Numbered from the stretch's first letter, positions 1 to 9,794 are shown. The stretch is DNA of 64,000 nt from Methanolinea sp. (GCA_018262855.1 JADFDO010000011.1:1-64000); one strand, 5' to 3'. Numbers and translations: made by a program. Notes: generated by a model from the letters alone, not told the origin.

Positions 1-1
1 G

Positions 2-232
2 GCGCTTGGAATGGATGTTTGGGAAGGATCGGTCGAATATATCCCGTCAGGAACGGTAAGATCCTGCACGCCGGGAGCGATCGACAAGCGGCGGTTTCTC
101 AAAGCTTTGAGAGACGCCCGCGACATCCTCTCCGGGAACATGCCTCCAAGGCCTCACGGGGTGAAGTGCCAGGCGTGCGAATCCCTTGACGCATGCAGAC
201 CTTCCGGGAGAAGGCTCTCGGATCTGCTGTGA
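2..232 (+). CDS. C-terminal fragment of a Cas4/DUF83-like PD-(D/E)XK nuclease
   Basis: The reading frame is open from the window edge and ends at TGA 230-232, so only the last ~76 residues are present. The tail carries a KCQACESLDAC cluster (C-x2-C-x5-C) followed by a short basic end. This resembles the C-terminal cysteines that bind an Fe-S cluster in Cas4-like RecB-family nucleases. The nuclease core would lie upstream and cannot be seen. No CRISPR array or other cas gene is in the window, so a CRISPR role is not supported. Another cysteine-tailed protein remains possible. Confidence 0.5.
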   Translation, partial: ALGMDVWEGSVEYIPSGTVRSCTPGAIDKRRFLKALRDARDILSGNMPPRPHGVKCQACESLDACRPSGRRLSDLL

Positions 233-270
233 GGACGATCATGAGCCCCATTCAGGAAGGGGTTTCATTT

Positions 271-572
271 TTGGGTATAGTGTCATTGTTACCATCAATT
301 TCGCTCACTAATTATAACGAGGAATTATGGAAAACCAGTTACGTAAATCAGGAGAAAAGAAGTGTGGGTTGTCGGTCTCACTTTGCATATGCGATTGACC
401 CCGCCGCCCCCGAAGGGCGCCCCGGCGGCGATTCAAAAACTATTCACACTAGCCTTGAAAATGAAATTATCGTCTGATACACACACAACAACATGGAAAC
501 CCACCTCAATGTAACGCGAGTATATTCACTGTTTGACAAAAAGGTCGATGGCTAGATTATCACTATACCTCA
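271..572. repeat. ~300 bp MITE-like intergenic element, copy 1
   Basis: This AT-rich block fills most of the gene-free stretch 233-754. Its left end (GGGTATAGTGTCATT, from 273) and right end (ATTATCACTATACC, to about 569) form imperfect terminal inverted repeats of about 25 bp. A GC-rich hairpin sits near the centre (391-435: GCGATTGACC, then CCGCCG...CGGCGG with an inner CGCCC/GGGCG stem). The same layout with nearly equal spacing recurs at 43683 and 49763. ORFs across it are not conserved between copies, so I treat it as non-coding. Nothing else is recognisable in 573-754. Confidence 0.7.
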
Positions 573-754
573 CTTTTTTACGTGTTGATTAACTTCGGAT
601 TTTTCGCAGATCACAATTTAAGGCTCCTAATTGTATTCAATCCAAGTAGGGATGATGAAACCTGAAAGGAATCCAGCTAGATACCCTGACTGGGATAACT
701 GGGCGATTCGAAACATTCATGAGAGATGCCGATGAGCATGTGACAGGATGCACA

Positions 755-1159
755 ATGGGAAAAGGAACCGTAATTGTTTACGTTCTTCTCTCTCTTCTTA
801 TCTGTAGTAGTGGGGCGTCATATATCCAGAATCCCTTGGCAGAACATGGCCGGTTCCAGAGTTCGTCATTCCGGATGCCCGGGGATGCCTACGTACATCC
901 CAGTGTTTCTCACTATGTATATCCTGACGATGTAATCTCCAAGTCTGAAGCGATTTCTATCGCAAAAGCCAACGTGGAGTTTTATATTCTCTATTCAACC
1001 ACTGCGAAATTGGAGTGGATATATTGGCTTGATCACCCGGAGATTCCAGTATGGGTAATTACCATGAAAGGCCGGTTTAAAAAGTCATATCCGGCAGACT
1101 GGGTCACCAGAGTGGTCAGAATTGATGGGTATACAGGAAGAGTGATTTCCATCAGATAA
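755..1159 (+). CDS. Secreted PepSY-like protein
   Basis: This 134-residue protein begins with a signal peptide (MGKGTVIVYVLLSLLICSSGA). I chose the ATG at 755 because it puts the signal peptide at the N-terminus; an upstream in-frame start at 719 adds a hydrophilic leader that does not fit. The second half (residues ~60-134) has the pattern of a PepSY domain: a helix with EAISIAKANVEF, then strands ending in VVRIDGYTGRVISI. PepSY domains are found in secreted protease inhibitors and envelope proteins. The target is unknown and the gene stands alone. Confidence 0.55.
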   Translation: MGKGTVIVYVLLSLLICSSGASYIQNPLAEHGRFQSSSFRMPGDAYVHPSVSHYVYPDDVISKSEAISIAKANVEFYILYSTTAKLEWIYWLDHPEIPVWVITMKGRFKKSYPADWVTRVVRIDGYTGRVISIR

Positions 1160-1192
1160 GATGATACCGGAAATTGTTACCTGACCCGGCGG

Positions 1193-2125
1193 TTAATCCT
1201 GCCCGAGGAGTGTGAGGGAGCGGATAAACTCTCCCCGGGCTTCCCGGCTCGTCCCGACGATCAGCCACTGCTCGTCGCCGTGAACCTCGCAGACTCCCTT
1301 CGCCTGGATACGTTCGCCATCGAGTGCCTGCCCGCTGTAGGTGTGAGTGAAGGAGAGTACCCTTGAGATCTCTTCATGATCGATGAGATAGGTGGCAGGA
1401 TTGTCGTTGGCAAGACTCGCATCGGTCACCTTCGCCTCGATCTTCCGGGTTCCCAACACCTTTCCCTTCCCTGAAGGTTGTGGATTCAGGTTCCGGTAGG
1501 ACCGCGTGTAGAGGAGGTCGAAGTAGGTCTGGTTGATCTGCCCGCGGTTCCACTTCCTCTTTTCATGCAGGAGGAACTCATCGAAGCTGAGTTCGGGCTT
1601 CCGCTTTTCGTAGATCTTCTCCCAGGTCTCATCCCGGATTGGCGGGATCTTCCCTAAAGATACCGCTCGTTTAAGCATGGCCTGGGCTCGGAACCACTGC
1701 TTTCCGTAGACCACGAGATCAATATCTGACCCGGCATTCTCGAGACCGCAGAGGAATGAACCGGTACATCCGATGCTCCCCGGGAGAAGGGGAAAATGGG
1801 AGAGGACCGAAGAAATCCTGGCATCCCTGAGGGAGATCTTTTTTATCTCCTCCTCCGGCTTGAACACTCTCCTGACATCGGAGAGGGGGACCCGGTGGAG
1901 GAGGTCAAGGTACTCGGGTTTTTCCTTCCGGATCAGGGCATACGATTCGTCAAAATCCATTTTGCGGTAGCGTTCCCCTGTGATTCTCACCCGGTCGCCC
2001 GCACGATCAGGTACATACCTGAGGATGCATCCGACCCGGGGGTCGTTGTCGTAGGTGGAGACGGCGTAAAGCCAGCCGTCCCTGTCCTCGATGAAATCAC
2101 GCAACCGGATCTTTTTTGCGTTCAA
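1193..2125 (-). CDS. Pol-beta-type minimal nucleotidyltransferase domain protein
   Basis: This 310-residue protein has a pol-beta superfamily nucleotidyltransferase signature at about residues 120-140 (GSFLCGLENAGSDIDLVVYG), i.e. GS followed by DxD metal-binding acids. The ~100-residue N-terminal domain and the C-terminal half are not recognised. Its ATG overlaps the stop of the upstream Sua5 gene by four bases, so it is the last gene of the ACT-sua5 operon. Pairing with Sua5 suggests RNA or tRNA modification, but that is inference. Methanogen homologues are usually annotated only as a DNA polymerase beta domain protein. Its substrate is not known. Confidence 0.7.
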   Translation of the reverse strand: MNAKKIRLRDFIEDRDGWLYAVSTYDNDPRVGCILRYVPDRAGDRVRITGERYRKMDFDESYALIRKEKPEYLDLLHRVPLSDVRRVFKPEEEIKKISLRDARISSVLSHFPLLPGSIGCTGSFLCGLENAGSDIDLVVYGKQWFRAQAMLKRAVSLGKIPPIRDETWEKIYEKRKPELSFDEFLLHEKRKWNRGQINQTYFDLLYTRSYRNLNPQPSGKGKVLGTRKIEAKVTDASLANDNPATYLIDHEEISRVLSFTHTYSGQALDGERIQAKGVCEVHGDEQWLIVGTSREARGEFIRSLTLLGQD

Positions 2126-2709
2126 CGAACTGCCCCCGTGTCTGCACTGATGAACTCCGCCACCTCTTCGACAAGGGCGCCGGGGCGTACGATGCGTCCA
2201 TTGACAAGATCCACGACCGTGCTGGCGGTCCCGGGTAGACGGCCCCCGTCAAGCAGGAGATCGTGCTTCACGTGGCATTCATCAGGGGAGGCAGGATCCC
2301 TCGCACCATGGATATTGGCACTCGTGGCAGTGATGGGGGAATCAAGGGATTCGATGAGCCTGAGTGCAAGTGGGTGAGCAGGGAACCTGATTCCGATCAA
2401 TCCCGTTCCTCCGGTCAGGATCTCCGGCAGGCAGTTCCTTGCCGGGACAACCATCGTAACAGGGCCAGGAAAGAACCGCTCCATGAATGACGAAGCCCTC
2501 GTATCGATCCGTGCGATCCCATGCACCATCTCGATATCGCAGACTGCGACAGAGATGGGTTCCGATATGGGGCGCCGCTTTGCCTCGTATACTTTCAGGA
2601 TGGCTTCATCCGAGAATGCATCCGCCCCAAGGCCGTAAATCGTATCTGTCGGGTACACCACGAGACCGTCGTGTTTGAGGATCCGGACGGCCTCCTCGAT
2701 CCTGTCCAT
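2122..2709 (-). CDS. L-threonylcarbamoyladenylate synthase (Sua5/YrdC family)
   Basis: This 195-residue protein makes threonylcarbamoyl-AMP from threonine, bicarbonate and ATP, the first step of t6A37 modification of ANN-decoding tRNAs. Family motifs are clear: GLVVYPTDTIYGLGADAF near the N-terminus, KRRP, FFPGPVTMV, GIRFPAHPLALRL and SPITATSAN. The length is that of a stand-alone YrdC domain; the extra C-terminal Sua5 domain is absent. I start at ATG 2709, two bases after the upstream stop, because the longer frame overlaps the ACT gene and has no family similarity. It lies mid-operon. Confidence 0.93.
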   Translation of the reverse strand: MDRIEEAVRILKHDGLVVYPTDTIYGLGADAFSDEAILKVYEAKRRPISEPISVAVCDIEMVHGIARIDTRASSFMERFFPGPVTMVVPARNCLPEILTGGTGLIGIRFPAHPLALRLIESLDSPITATSANIHGARDPASPDECHVKHDLLLDGGRLPGTASTVVDLVNGRIVRPGALVEEVAEFISADTGAVR

Positions 2710-2710
2710 C

Positions 2711-3391
2711 CTAGAATTCCTTTCCCCTGACCCGGTTGATATCAAACACTGCCTTTTCACTAACGTGCATAACAGCGAAGACCCCTGCCTGGATCGGGTC
2801 GGTGACCACCATATCGACATGCTGTGGAACGCTGCCTGCCATCTTCAGGGCAATCACAGGGATTCCTGCATCCCTGACACGGTCGACGGCGGTCGAGATC
2901 TCCCCGCCCATTAAAGATCCGGCGAGGACGAGAATAGCCGCCCTCGGGAGCCTGGCCACTGCATCAACCGCCTGTGCAACAGTCTTCTCCCCGACAAGGG
3001 GAATCGTATCCACCGAGATCCGTTCTCCCCGGATATTATGCCTGTCCGCCTCGTTCACTGCACCCATGGCGACCTGGGCGACCTGTGCCCCGCCCCCGAT
3101 GATGATGACCCTCGTCCCATAGACATGGCTGAACGGCTCGACCTCCATGACCTCCTTGACAGACTCGATCTCACGAAGCTGGGCGAACATGGCAGCGGTA
3201 TCCGAGCAGTGGTCATATTCCATGTACAGTTCGGCCATATTGTTCCAGGGCCCTGAATCAAAGATCTCCTGGTGGATCATCAGGATATTTGCATTGTGCC
3301 CGGCGACGACCGTAGAGATGTCACGAAGAACACCCCTCCGGTTCTCCGCGATGATTCGAAGAGCACAGAGATCTGAGACCTGGTCATCCAT
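2711..3391 (-). CDS. ACT domain protein, DUF5612 type
   Basis: This 226-residue protein has an N-terminal ACT fold (residues ~8-85, starting LRIIAENRRGVLRDISTVVAGHNANI), a usual small-ligand or amino-acid sensor. The C-terminal half (~95-220) has a Rossmann-like glycine-rich segment (VIIIGGGAQVAQVAMGAV) and later a VLAGSLMGGEIS loop. The arrangement matches an archaeal family known as DUF5612, with no assigned reaction. It is first in an operon with Sua5 and the nucleotidyltransferase, directly downstream of tRNA-Gly. A regulatory role sensing an amino acid is inference. Confidence 0.75.
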   Translation of the reverse strand: MDDQVSDLCALRIIAENRRGVLRDISTVVAGHNANILMIHQEIFDSGPWNNMAELYMEYDHCSDTAAMFAQLREIESVKEVMEVEPFSHVYGTRVIIIGGGAQVAQVAMGAVNEADRHNIRGERISVDTIPLVGEKTVAQAVDAVARLPRAAILVLAGSLMGGEISTAVDRVRDAGIPVIALKMAGSVPQHVDMVVTDPIQAGVFAVMHVSEKAVFDINRVRGKEF

Positions 3392-3398
3392 GGCAGGA

Positions 3399-3469
3399 TG
3401 CGATAGCCGGGGATCGAACCCGGGTTAGAGGCTTGGGAAGCCCCTGTCCTACCGCTAGACTACTATCGC
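3399..3469 (-). tRNA. tRNA-Gly (anticodon CCC)
   Basis: Read on the minus strand, the 71 nt fold as a cloverleaf. The acceptor stem GCGATAG pairs with CTATCGC, followed by discriminator A. The anticodon stem GGGGC/GCCTC holds loop TTCCCAA, giving anticodon CCC. The T arm contains GGTTCGATCC. CCA is not encoded and there is no intron. It lies eight bases upstream of the ACT gene on the same strand, so the two could share a transcript. Confidence 0.95.
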
Positions 3470-3587
3470 GAGAGAGAAATATGGTAGTACACGTTCGTAT
3501 CTCTCCGACATAAAGGTTCTTTTTCACTGAATGACGATGCGGGAATCCAGTTCCAGGCTTTTTTCCGTCAGGAAGCAAAGAAAGAGA

Positions 3588-4520
3588 TCAGGGTTTGTTG
3601 TGTTCGTTCCTGTACGCCCTGGCTTCCTGGAGTTCGCGGATTACCTCCCGATGGAGCGAGAGCATCATGTCAGAGAGGATTCCAAACATGAATATCTGGA
3701 ACCCGACGACAATGAGAAGGACCGTTAATATCGTGAGCGGAAGGTGCTCGATATTCTGAAGCCATTCAAAGATGACGTAAATTCCAACGATGAGTCCCGC
3801 AGCCATCACGATAAGGCCGATCAGGCCGAAGTAAAAGAGGGGATTGGTCATCTTCGCGAGCCGGTAGATGGTCGCGGTGATCTTGAAACCATCATGGAAC
3901 GGATTCAACTTTGTGGGTGTCCCCGGTCTCTTTTTGTAATTTATAGGAACCACTGAGATCTTCTGCCCGCCCCGCACCGCTTCCGCCGAGATCTCTGTCT
4001 CGATCCCAAAGCCAACCTCCTTTAAGTGCATCTGGCGGATGCCCTCACTTGTAAAAGCCCGGTACCCCGAGAGGATATCGGAGAGGTATGCGGAATGTGC
4101 GAGCTTGAAGAGCCGGTTCAGGACATGATTCCCGAAAAGGTTCAGCCTCGAGAAGGCATCCCGGTTCTGTTCGGTCAGCCTGTCCCCGATCACCTGGTCA
4201 TATCCCTGGGAAAGGGGTGCGAGCATCTTTTCGGCGTCCTGGGGAGAGTAGGTGCCGTCACCGTCAATCATCAGGACATAGGGCGCTTCAATATACGAGA
4301 ACGCCTCGATGAGGGCATTACCCTTCCCCCTCTTTGACTGAACCTCGACCCTTGCTCCCTCACGGCTCGCAAGAGCCCTGGTCTCATCGGTGCTGTTCCC
4401 ATCGATCACAAGGATCTGCCGGTATCCGAGTTCCCTGAACTCCCGTACCAGGGGTCCGATCGTAGGGGCTTCATTGAGGGTGGGAATAAGGATGCAGACC
4501 TGATCCCTGTCGATTGGCAT
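3588..4520 (-). CDS. GT2 family glycosyltransferase, DPM1/AglJ-like
   Basis: This 310-residue protein has an N-terminal GT-A domain (residues ~8-225): ILIPTLNEAPTIG at the nucleotide-sugar site, IDGNSTDET, and a DGDG metal-binding motif near residue 88. Two hydrophobic segments follow (~235-265 and ~275-300), a layout typical of dolichol-phosphate sugar synthases such as haloarchaeal AglJ. It probably loads a sugar onto a polyprenyl-phosphate carrier at the inner membrane face for N-glycosylation of surface proteins. The cis-prenyltransferase genes at 20.7-22.2 kb would make such a lipid. The donor sugar cannot be told. Confidence 0.85.
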   Translation of the reverse strand: MPIDRDQVCILIPTLNEAPTIGPLVREFRELGYRQILVIDGNSTDETRALASREGARVEVQSKRGKGNALIEAFSYIEAPYVLMIDGDGTYSPQDAEKMLAPLSQGYDQVIGDRLTEQNRDAFSRLNLFGNHVLNRLFKLAHSAYLSDILSGYRAFTSEGIRQMHLKEVGFGIETEISAEAVRGGQKISVVPINYKKRPGTPTKLNPFHDGFKITATIYRLAKMTNPLFYFGLIGLIVMAAGLIVGIYVIFEWLQNIEHLPLTILTVLLIVVGFQIFMFGILSDMMLSLHREVIRELQEARAYRNEHNKP

Positions 4521-4530
4521 CGAGCTATTA

Positions 4531-4540
4531 TTTTAAAAAT
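4531..4540 (+). promoter_or_regulatory. TATA box of the DUF99 gene, leaderless start
   Basis: TTTTAAAAAT is centred about 25 bp before the ATG at 4561, and no Shine-Dalgarno sequence precedes the ATG. This is the spacing expected for an archaeal leaderless transcript that starts at or next to the start codon. Confidence 0.5.
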
Positions 4541-4560
4541 CCACGGACATAAGTGCTTCC

Positions 4561-5118
4561 ATGCACATCGCCAAGAAAGGGCTCCGTGTGATGGGTATCG
4601 CGGAGAGCTTCTCATCCCGGGACTTCTCGGTGCTTGCCGGAGTGGTGATGCGAAAGGATCTCAGGATTGACGGAATCTCTTTTTCGAGGATTACCGTTGG
4701 AGGGATGGATGCAACTGAAGGTGTGCTGGAACTCTTCCGCCAGATGGAGCGAAAGGACATCAACGTAATTCTGGTCAGCGGGTGTGTGATTGCATGGTAC
4801 AATATCCTCGACCCCTCCAGGGTCAGTCGCGAGACCGGACTGCCGGTTGTTGTCGTAACCTACGAGGATTCTGATGGGCTGAAAGACGAGATCGCTCACC
4901 ATTTCCCGGGAGATAGTGCCCGCATTACAGCATACGAATCGCTGGGGGAGAGATCTCCCCTCTCACTCCCCACGGGCCATACCATATACCTTCGCTCATT
5001 CGGACTCGATCTGCATGATGCAGGCCGGCTGTGCCGCGACCTTACCCTTGACGGGAAGATCCCGGAACCGCTCAGGATTGCAAGGCTCATGGCACGGGCT
5101 GCCATGCATTTCTCCTGA
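4561..5118 (+). CDS. DUF99 family protein
   Basis: This 185-residue protein matches the archaeal DUF99 family: an early GIAESF motif, then VAGVVMR-type and GGMDAT segments, an ILVSGCVIAWYNILD core and LPVVVVTYED. DUF99 has a fold related to endonuclease V and is widespread in archaea, but no activity has been assigned as far as I know. The gene is divergent from the glycosyltransferase. Its start is supported by the TATA box 25 bp upstream. Confidence 0.85.
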   Translation: MHIAKKGLRVMGIAESFSSRDFSVLAGVVMRKDLRIDGISFSRITVGGMDATEGVLELFRQMERKDINVILVSGCVIAWYNILDPSRVSRETGLPVVVVTYEDSDGLKDEIAHHFPGDSARITAYESLGERSPLSLPTGHTIYLRSFGLDLHDAGRLCRDLTLDGKIPEPLRIARLMARAAMHFS

Positions 5119-5234
5119 ACAGAACTGGAACCGGACAGGATTCTGGGGATCACCTATTCATAGTCATATGATTCCATGTCCACTCTTTTTGAATGAAATT
5201 GAATTGGCAAAATTGATTTCACTCTAAAAGGAGG

Positions 5235-5768
5235 TTAAATCCCCTTCGGGACCGCGGTGGGTCCATAGGGGGTCCTGTGAAAGAGAAGCGTGCTCCCGAG
5301 TTCTGATGTGATGACAAGCTGGCTGCCGGTGATCTGATAGCTCGAGGAATCCTGGATAATCTCAAGATACTGTGATTCCAGGTCGGACGTCTCTTTGCAG
5401 TACATCAACGTCGAGACGAGCGGACCCACCTGGATCCCTTTTCCGTCAGGCAGTGTCTGTCCCGTGAGCGTATACTGCCCGCTGAAGTGGTTGCACCCGG
5501 AGAATCCGGAAAGGCCTCCATCCTCCGAGAATACTGCGTCCATCTGGATACTCATCGTCTGGATCGGTGATTGCCCCCCTGGTTTGGTCATCGCCGAAAG
5601 ATACCATGTTCCCAGCAATTCAGGATCAGAGATCGCGCCAGACGTCGGAACCGGGGTGATCACAGTGGTAGGGACGGGAGTTCCCATACCTGGCACGGTG
5701 GAGGTACATCCGGCTGCCAGTATGGCGCATACGATACAGGCTGCGAGCAGATATCCTGTTGGATTCAT
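5235..5768 (-). CDS. META domain lipoprotein
   Basis: This 177-residue protein opens with a signal peptide and lipobox (ILAAGC, cysteine near residue 21), then a Thr/Pro linker. It continues as a META domain (residues ~50-165): LLGTWYLSAM, FSGCNHFSGQYTL, and IQVGPLVSTLMYC. META domains occur in HslJ-like envelope proteins and in archaeal lipoproteins. I chose the ATG at 5768 because it puts the signal peptide at the N-terminus. The protein should be lipid-anchored outside the cell. Its role is unknown. Confidence 0.8.
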   Translation of the reverse strand: MNPTGYLLAACIVCAILAAGCTSTVPGMGTPVPTTVITPVPTSGAISDPELLGTWYLSAMTKPGGQSPIQTMSIQMDAVFSEDGGLSGFSGCNHFSGQYTLTGQTLPDGKGIQVGPLVSTLMYCKETSDLESQYLEIIQDSSSYQITGSQLVITSELGSTLLFHRTPYGPTAVPKGI

Positions 5769-5855
5769 ACGAGGTATGAAACCCTGAATCATTAAACATT
5801 TTCGCACATGGTTGCGGGCACCCGCCTGGCGATTGGGGATGATTGCATGAGAAGC

Positions 5856-6458
5856 TCAGGCAGTCCTGCTGTGACGTGAGATGAGCTGGGATTTTGGCCG
5901 CATGTAGACCTCGACCGTGATCAGGTCTCCCGGGTGGAATGTCCCATCCGAAAAATCGATAGCGATCTTCTCATGAGGAGCCCAGTAGTCCCCCTGGCAT
6001 CCTGCACCGGCAATGGTCTGGACACCGAAGTGATGGGTGGGGATGAAAAGGTGGCCGTTCATCGTTTCCAGTGTGCAGGGAATCTTCTGCTGGTTCCGGT
6101 AAAAAACCGCATACAGATCATTATTGAGATAGTTGAGAGTCCCGTTGTGATAGAGCGTGACCTTCGAATCGTAGATCATCTGGCCTGAGTCACTCAGGTG
6201 CCTGACACTTTTTATCTCGAGGAATGATGGTTCGGGAGTAAATATCGACAGGTTCCACTCCGGGAGGTTTGGGGCTAGAAGGAGGACGAGCGCTGCAATC
6301 ATAAGTGTGATCGCGATGAGAAGGATGCCGCCTATCTGGGGGGAGACCGCGGAGTCGTTTCGGAGTGTTGTCAAACTATTGGTGGTAGTTCTGCACTGCG
6401 CATTAATATTCCGAAATTGATGATCCACCTCACAACCCGCCGGCACGACAGACTTCAC
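5856..6458 (-). CDS. Type IV pilin/archaellin-like N-terminal domain protein
   Basis: A charged leader is followed by NDSAVSPQIGGILLIAITLM, the pattern of archaeal type IV pilin-like proteins in which the prepilin peptidase cuts before a hydrophobic helix. The remaining ~130 residues form a globular domain with NGTLNYLNNDLYAVFY and FHPGDLITVEVYMRP. The true start is uncertain: the 40-residue leader is longer than usual and an internal alternative codon may be used. No pilus assembly genes are nearby. It is probably a minor pilin or membrane-anchored secreted protein. Confidence 0.65.
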   Translation of the reverse strand: MKSVVPAGCEVDHQFRNINAQCRTTTNSLTTLRNDSAVSPQIGGILLIAITLMIAALVLLLAPNLPEWNLSIFTPEPSFLEIKSVRHLSDSGQMIYDSKVTLYHNGTLNYLNNDLYAVFYRNQQKIPCTLETMNGHLFIPTHHFGVQTIAGAGCQGDYWAPHEKIAIDFSDGTFHPGDLITVEVYMRPKSQLISRHSRTA

Positions 6459-6553
6459 AATTCGTGGAGGAGCAATTCTCGGATCGCGTATCTACTATTG
6501 TACACCGCGAAGGGAACTGGGATTTGAAAAAGAGGGAAAAGGAGGATGGACTT

Positions 6554-8068
6554 TTACACGTCGGGCATAATCCCTTCGAACGTAGTATTTTTGGTCATGT
6601 ACAGCCAGTACCCGTTCCCCGGATACATGTGCCGCAGGTCGCTGTGGCTCCCTGCACCGTTCCTGACAATGGAGATCTCATAGGTCTGGTTCAGGGGATC
6701 GAACCCATAGAGATACTCCCAGGAATTCTCGACCGGGACGAGGGCGTCCCTTGCAGGGGTGCCGGGAATCGAGATGATTCCAAACCCGTTCCACCCGGAA
6801 AAGAGGGCTCGTTCCACGATCCCCTGGGAACCGGCGAAATGGAGCTGGAGTGGAGTCCTTTGTGCACTGTAGAGCCAGATGCCGTCTGTGGGATTGAGAC
6901 GGGTCGCCGGGTAGATGCGATCGAAGAGCTGGGCAGTTGAATTGTATCGCCACATTGAGTGACCGGCCATGTCTATCGATGAGAAGATTGCCCCGGTGTC
7001 TGCTCCCGTTGCCAGAACCCGGGGAATCGAGATGAAGTTCCATCCCGGTTCAAAGGTGAGAGTGAGCCCCTGCGTCCCTGTCGGGGAGATTGTCGGGGTA
7101 ATAGTGGTGGTCGTGGGGATAGGCGTAGTCACCGTCGTGATCGGCGTGGTTGGAGGCCATATCGTTTGTGTTGGTGTCGGGGTCTGGGTGGTTGCAGTTG
7201 TGACTGGCGTGGTTGTCGGAACGGTGGTCTGTGTCTGCGTGGGGGTAGGTGTCACGGTCCCGAACAAGAGAGTCAGGTTCTGTGCAGATCCAGACTGGTA
7301 AAGCGCCGTCTGCCCTGCCGGGATCGTTCCATTCAGCCAGAACGTGATGAAGACCGGGCCTGCACCCATCTCATCGAGAGTTGCGTAGACCTTCAGCCTC
7401 TCGTCAAACGGTCCCGGACCTCCATAGATACCCGGGGTAGCCACAATAACCTCGCCAGCGTTCCGCTCGCCTATCCGGGCAACAACGGACGAATCGACAG
7501 GGACCGGATTTGATGAATACAATGCCTGCCCGTAGAATTCCGAGGGGATCTGGACCGTGGGCTTTGGGGTGGGGGCAGTAGTGGGAGCCGTCGTTGGAGA
7601 GGTAGTGGGAGCCGTGGTGGGAATGGTAGTAGTTGGTGTGGTGGTGATGATGGTGGTGATTGGGGTTGTGACTGTGGTTTCAGGGGTTATGGTGGGGGTT
7701 GGGGTCGGCACAACAACCGTGATATAGGCATATTTTATGAGGGAATGGAATCCTTCGCTGTCGATCCTGTCCAGCTGGACATCATAGATGCCTTCAATAG
7801 TATAGGTGTGCGCGATATTCCCGATTGGGTCTATGGTTTCAGTTCCATCCCCAAATGTCCATTTCCGGTATCCCTCAATGACTGGGAGTGAGCTGATATC
7901 GGTAAAGAGCACGGTCAGAGGAGGTGCGCCTGAGGTGATGTTCGCGGTGAAATCCGTGCCCTGGACATCGTCGGAATTCACCGGAACTATAATAAGAGAG
8001 AGAAACAGGATGCCCCCTATAAGAGAGAGGATTATCCCCTGCTTTTGAATTCTTTGAGTGTTCCTCAT
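6554..8068 (-). CDS. PKD-domain surface protein with Thr/Pro linkers
   Basis: This 504-residue protein has a signal anchor (~11-32), a PKD domain (~38-120: SGAPPLTVLFTDIS, WTFGDGTE, HTYTIEGIYDVQL) and a long Thr/Pro linker. A ~100-residue domain starting SEFYGQALYSSNPVP follows, then a second Thr/Pro linker and a C-terminal ~165-residue region with two GWN motifs (GWNFISIPR and GWNGFGI). The linkers are probably glycosylated. The FYG domain recurs in the protein at 16574 and the GWN region in the giant protein at 45185. I chose ATG 8068 over GTG 8077. It is a cell-surface protein of unknown ligand. Confidence 0.75.
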   Translation of the reverse strand: MRNTQRIQKQGIILSLIGGILFLSLIIVPVNSDDVQGTDFTANITSGAPPLTVLFTDISSLPVIEGYRKWTFGDGTETIDPIGNIAHTYTIEGIYDVQLDRIDSEGFHSLIKYAYITVVVPTPTPTITPETTVTTPITTIITTTPTTTIPTTAPTTSPTTAPTTAPTPKPTVQIPSEFYGQALYSSNPVPVDSSVVARIGERNAGEVIVATPGIYGGPGPFDERLKVYATLDEMGAGPVFITFWLNGTIPAGQTALYQSGSAQNLTLLFGTVTPTPTQTQTTVPTTTPVTTATTQTPTPTQTIWPPTTPITTVTTPIPTTTTITPTISPTGTQGLTLTFEPGWNFISIPRVLATGADTGAIFSSIDMAGHSMWRYNSTAQLFDRIYPATRLNPTDGIWLYSAQRTPLQLHFAGSQGIVERALFSGWNGFGIISIPGTPARDALVPVENSWEYLYGFDPLNQTYEISIVRNGAGSHSDLRHMYPGNGYWLYMTKNTTFEGIMPDV

Positions 8069-8255
8069 GTGTCCCACGCCAGTTATTCCACGGAATGTTT
8101 CTGTTCATGGACCCATATTTAACCTTCCGGCGTTCGGGCGTGATCATCGCTGGCGAAACATTAAAAATGGCTGACCTGGGATGAACCATCCGGGTGTTTT
8201 GAAACAGTGGAATCAGATTTTCAGCAATACTTCCTGGAAAAAAGGATGATGACGG

Positions 8256-8597
<342 letters not shown>

Positions 8598-9794
8598 CTA
8601 TACCCGTTCGCCATGCTGAGAGATATCGAGGCCGACATACTCTTCCTCTTCGCTGACCCGGAGGCCAATGACCTTATCCACACCCCACGCGAGCGCAAAG
8701 GTGACCACGAAGGCGTAGACCATGGCAGCAATTGCTGCAGCGGCGTTGGCGAGGAACTGCGATACACTGCCCTCGAGAAGGCCTGGGTAGCCGTTGATTG
8801 CAGCGACTGCGAAGATACCCGTTGCAAGGGCACCCCAGAGGCCGCCCATCCCATGAATCGACCAGGCATCAAGGCTCTCGTCAAGATCCTTCCTGATACG
8901 CCAGAGCATACACCCGTAGCAGAGCAGGCCAGCCACAAGCCCAATAGCGATCGCCCCAGTCACCGTGACATATCCCGCTGCAGGGGTTATTGCAACAAGC
9001 CCTGCAATTGCGCCGCTCACCATGCCGAGCGAGCTCGGTTTGCCCCGGATCCAGCTTGCGGCAAGCCAGGCCAGTCCCCCTGCAGCAGCAGAGATGTTCG
9101 TGACAAAGAATGCACTGGCGGCGAGGCCGTTTGCAGCAAGCGCACTTCCCCCGTTGAACCCGAACCACCCGAACCAGAGGAGGGCAGCCCCAAGGAGCGT
9201 CATCGGGATGTTATGGGGTTCCATGGTGTATTTGCCAAACCCCGCCCGTTTCCCGATGACGAGAGCAACCGCAAGGGCGGCAAACCCCGAGCTGATGTGT
9301 ACGACAGTCCCTCCTGCAAAGTCGAGTGCACCGAGTGACATCGCCCATCCACCCCCCCAGGCCCAGTGTGCGAGGGGGTCATAGACAAGAGTGGTCCAGA
9401 GGAGCGCGAAGATGACGAACGCAGAGAGCTTCACCCGCTCGGCGATGCCAGAGGTCACGATTGCCATTGCGATTGCGGCAAACACCAGCTGGAATGCGAC
9501 GAAGAGGAGAGGCGGATACCCTGCGTCTCCTGCATCAAGACCAATTCCCTCAAGACCCGCATACTGGAGGTTTCCGATAAACCCGCCAATATCCGTACCG
9601 AATGAGAGCGAGTAACCAAGCACAACCCACTGGATGCTGACCAGTGCAAAGACAATGAACGAGAGGGCAACCATGGAGATGAAATTTTTTCTCCGTACAA
9701 GCCCGCCGTAGAAGAACCCCACACCCGGGGTCATGAGCATCACCAGTGCAGTAGAGATAAGCAACCAGGCTGTGGTCCCAGTGTCTAATACCAT
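8598..9794 (-). CDS. amt: Ammonium transporter (Amt family)
   Basis: This 398-residue membrane protein has about 11 hydrophobic segments and Amt/Mep/Rh motifs: [16 protein letters not shown] near the N-terminus, [17 protein letters not shown] containing one pore histidine, and later [17 protein letters not shown]. It conducts ammonium across the cell membrane and is gated by the adjacent glnK product. The amt-glnK pair shares one promoter, about 100 bp upstream, with an NrpR-like inverted repeat. The predicted leader is ~95 nt and its Shine-Dalgarno sequence is weak. Confidence 0.97.
   Translation of the reverse strand: MVLDTGTTAWLLISTALVMLMTPGVGFFYGGLVRRKNFISMVALSFIVFALVSIQWVVLGYSLSFGTDIGGFIGNLQYAGLEGIGLDAGDAGYPPLLFVAFQLVFAAIAMAIVTSGIAERVKLSAFVIFALLWTTLVYDPLAHWAWGGGWAMSLGALDFAGGTVVHISSGFAALAVALVIGKRAGFGKYTMEPHNIPMTLLGAALLWFGWFGFNGGSALAANGLAASAFFVTNISAAAGGLAWLAASWIRGKPSSLGMVSGAIAGLVAITPAAGYVTVTGAIAIGLVAGLLCYGCMLWRIRKDLDESLDAWSIHGMGGLWGALATGIFAVAAINGYPGLLEGSVSQFLANAAAAIAAMVYAFVVTFALAWGVDKVIGLRVSEEEEYVGLDISQHGERV

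Noticed and set aside
193-477. 94-codon ORF after the Cas4-like fragment
   Set aside because: It runs through the MITE-like element, is not conserved in the other copies and has no protein-like features.
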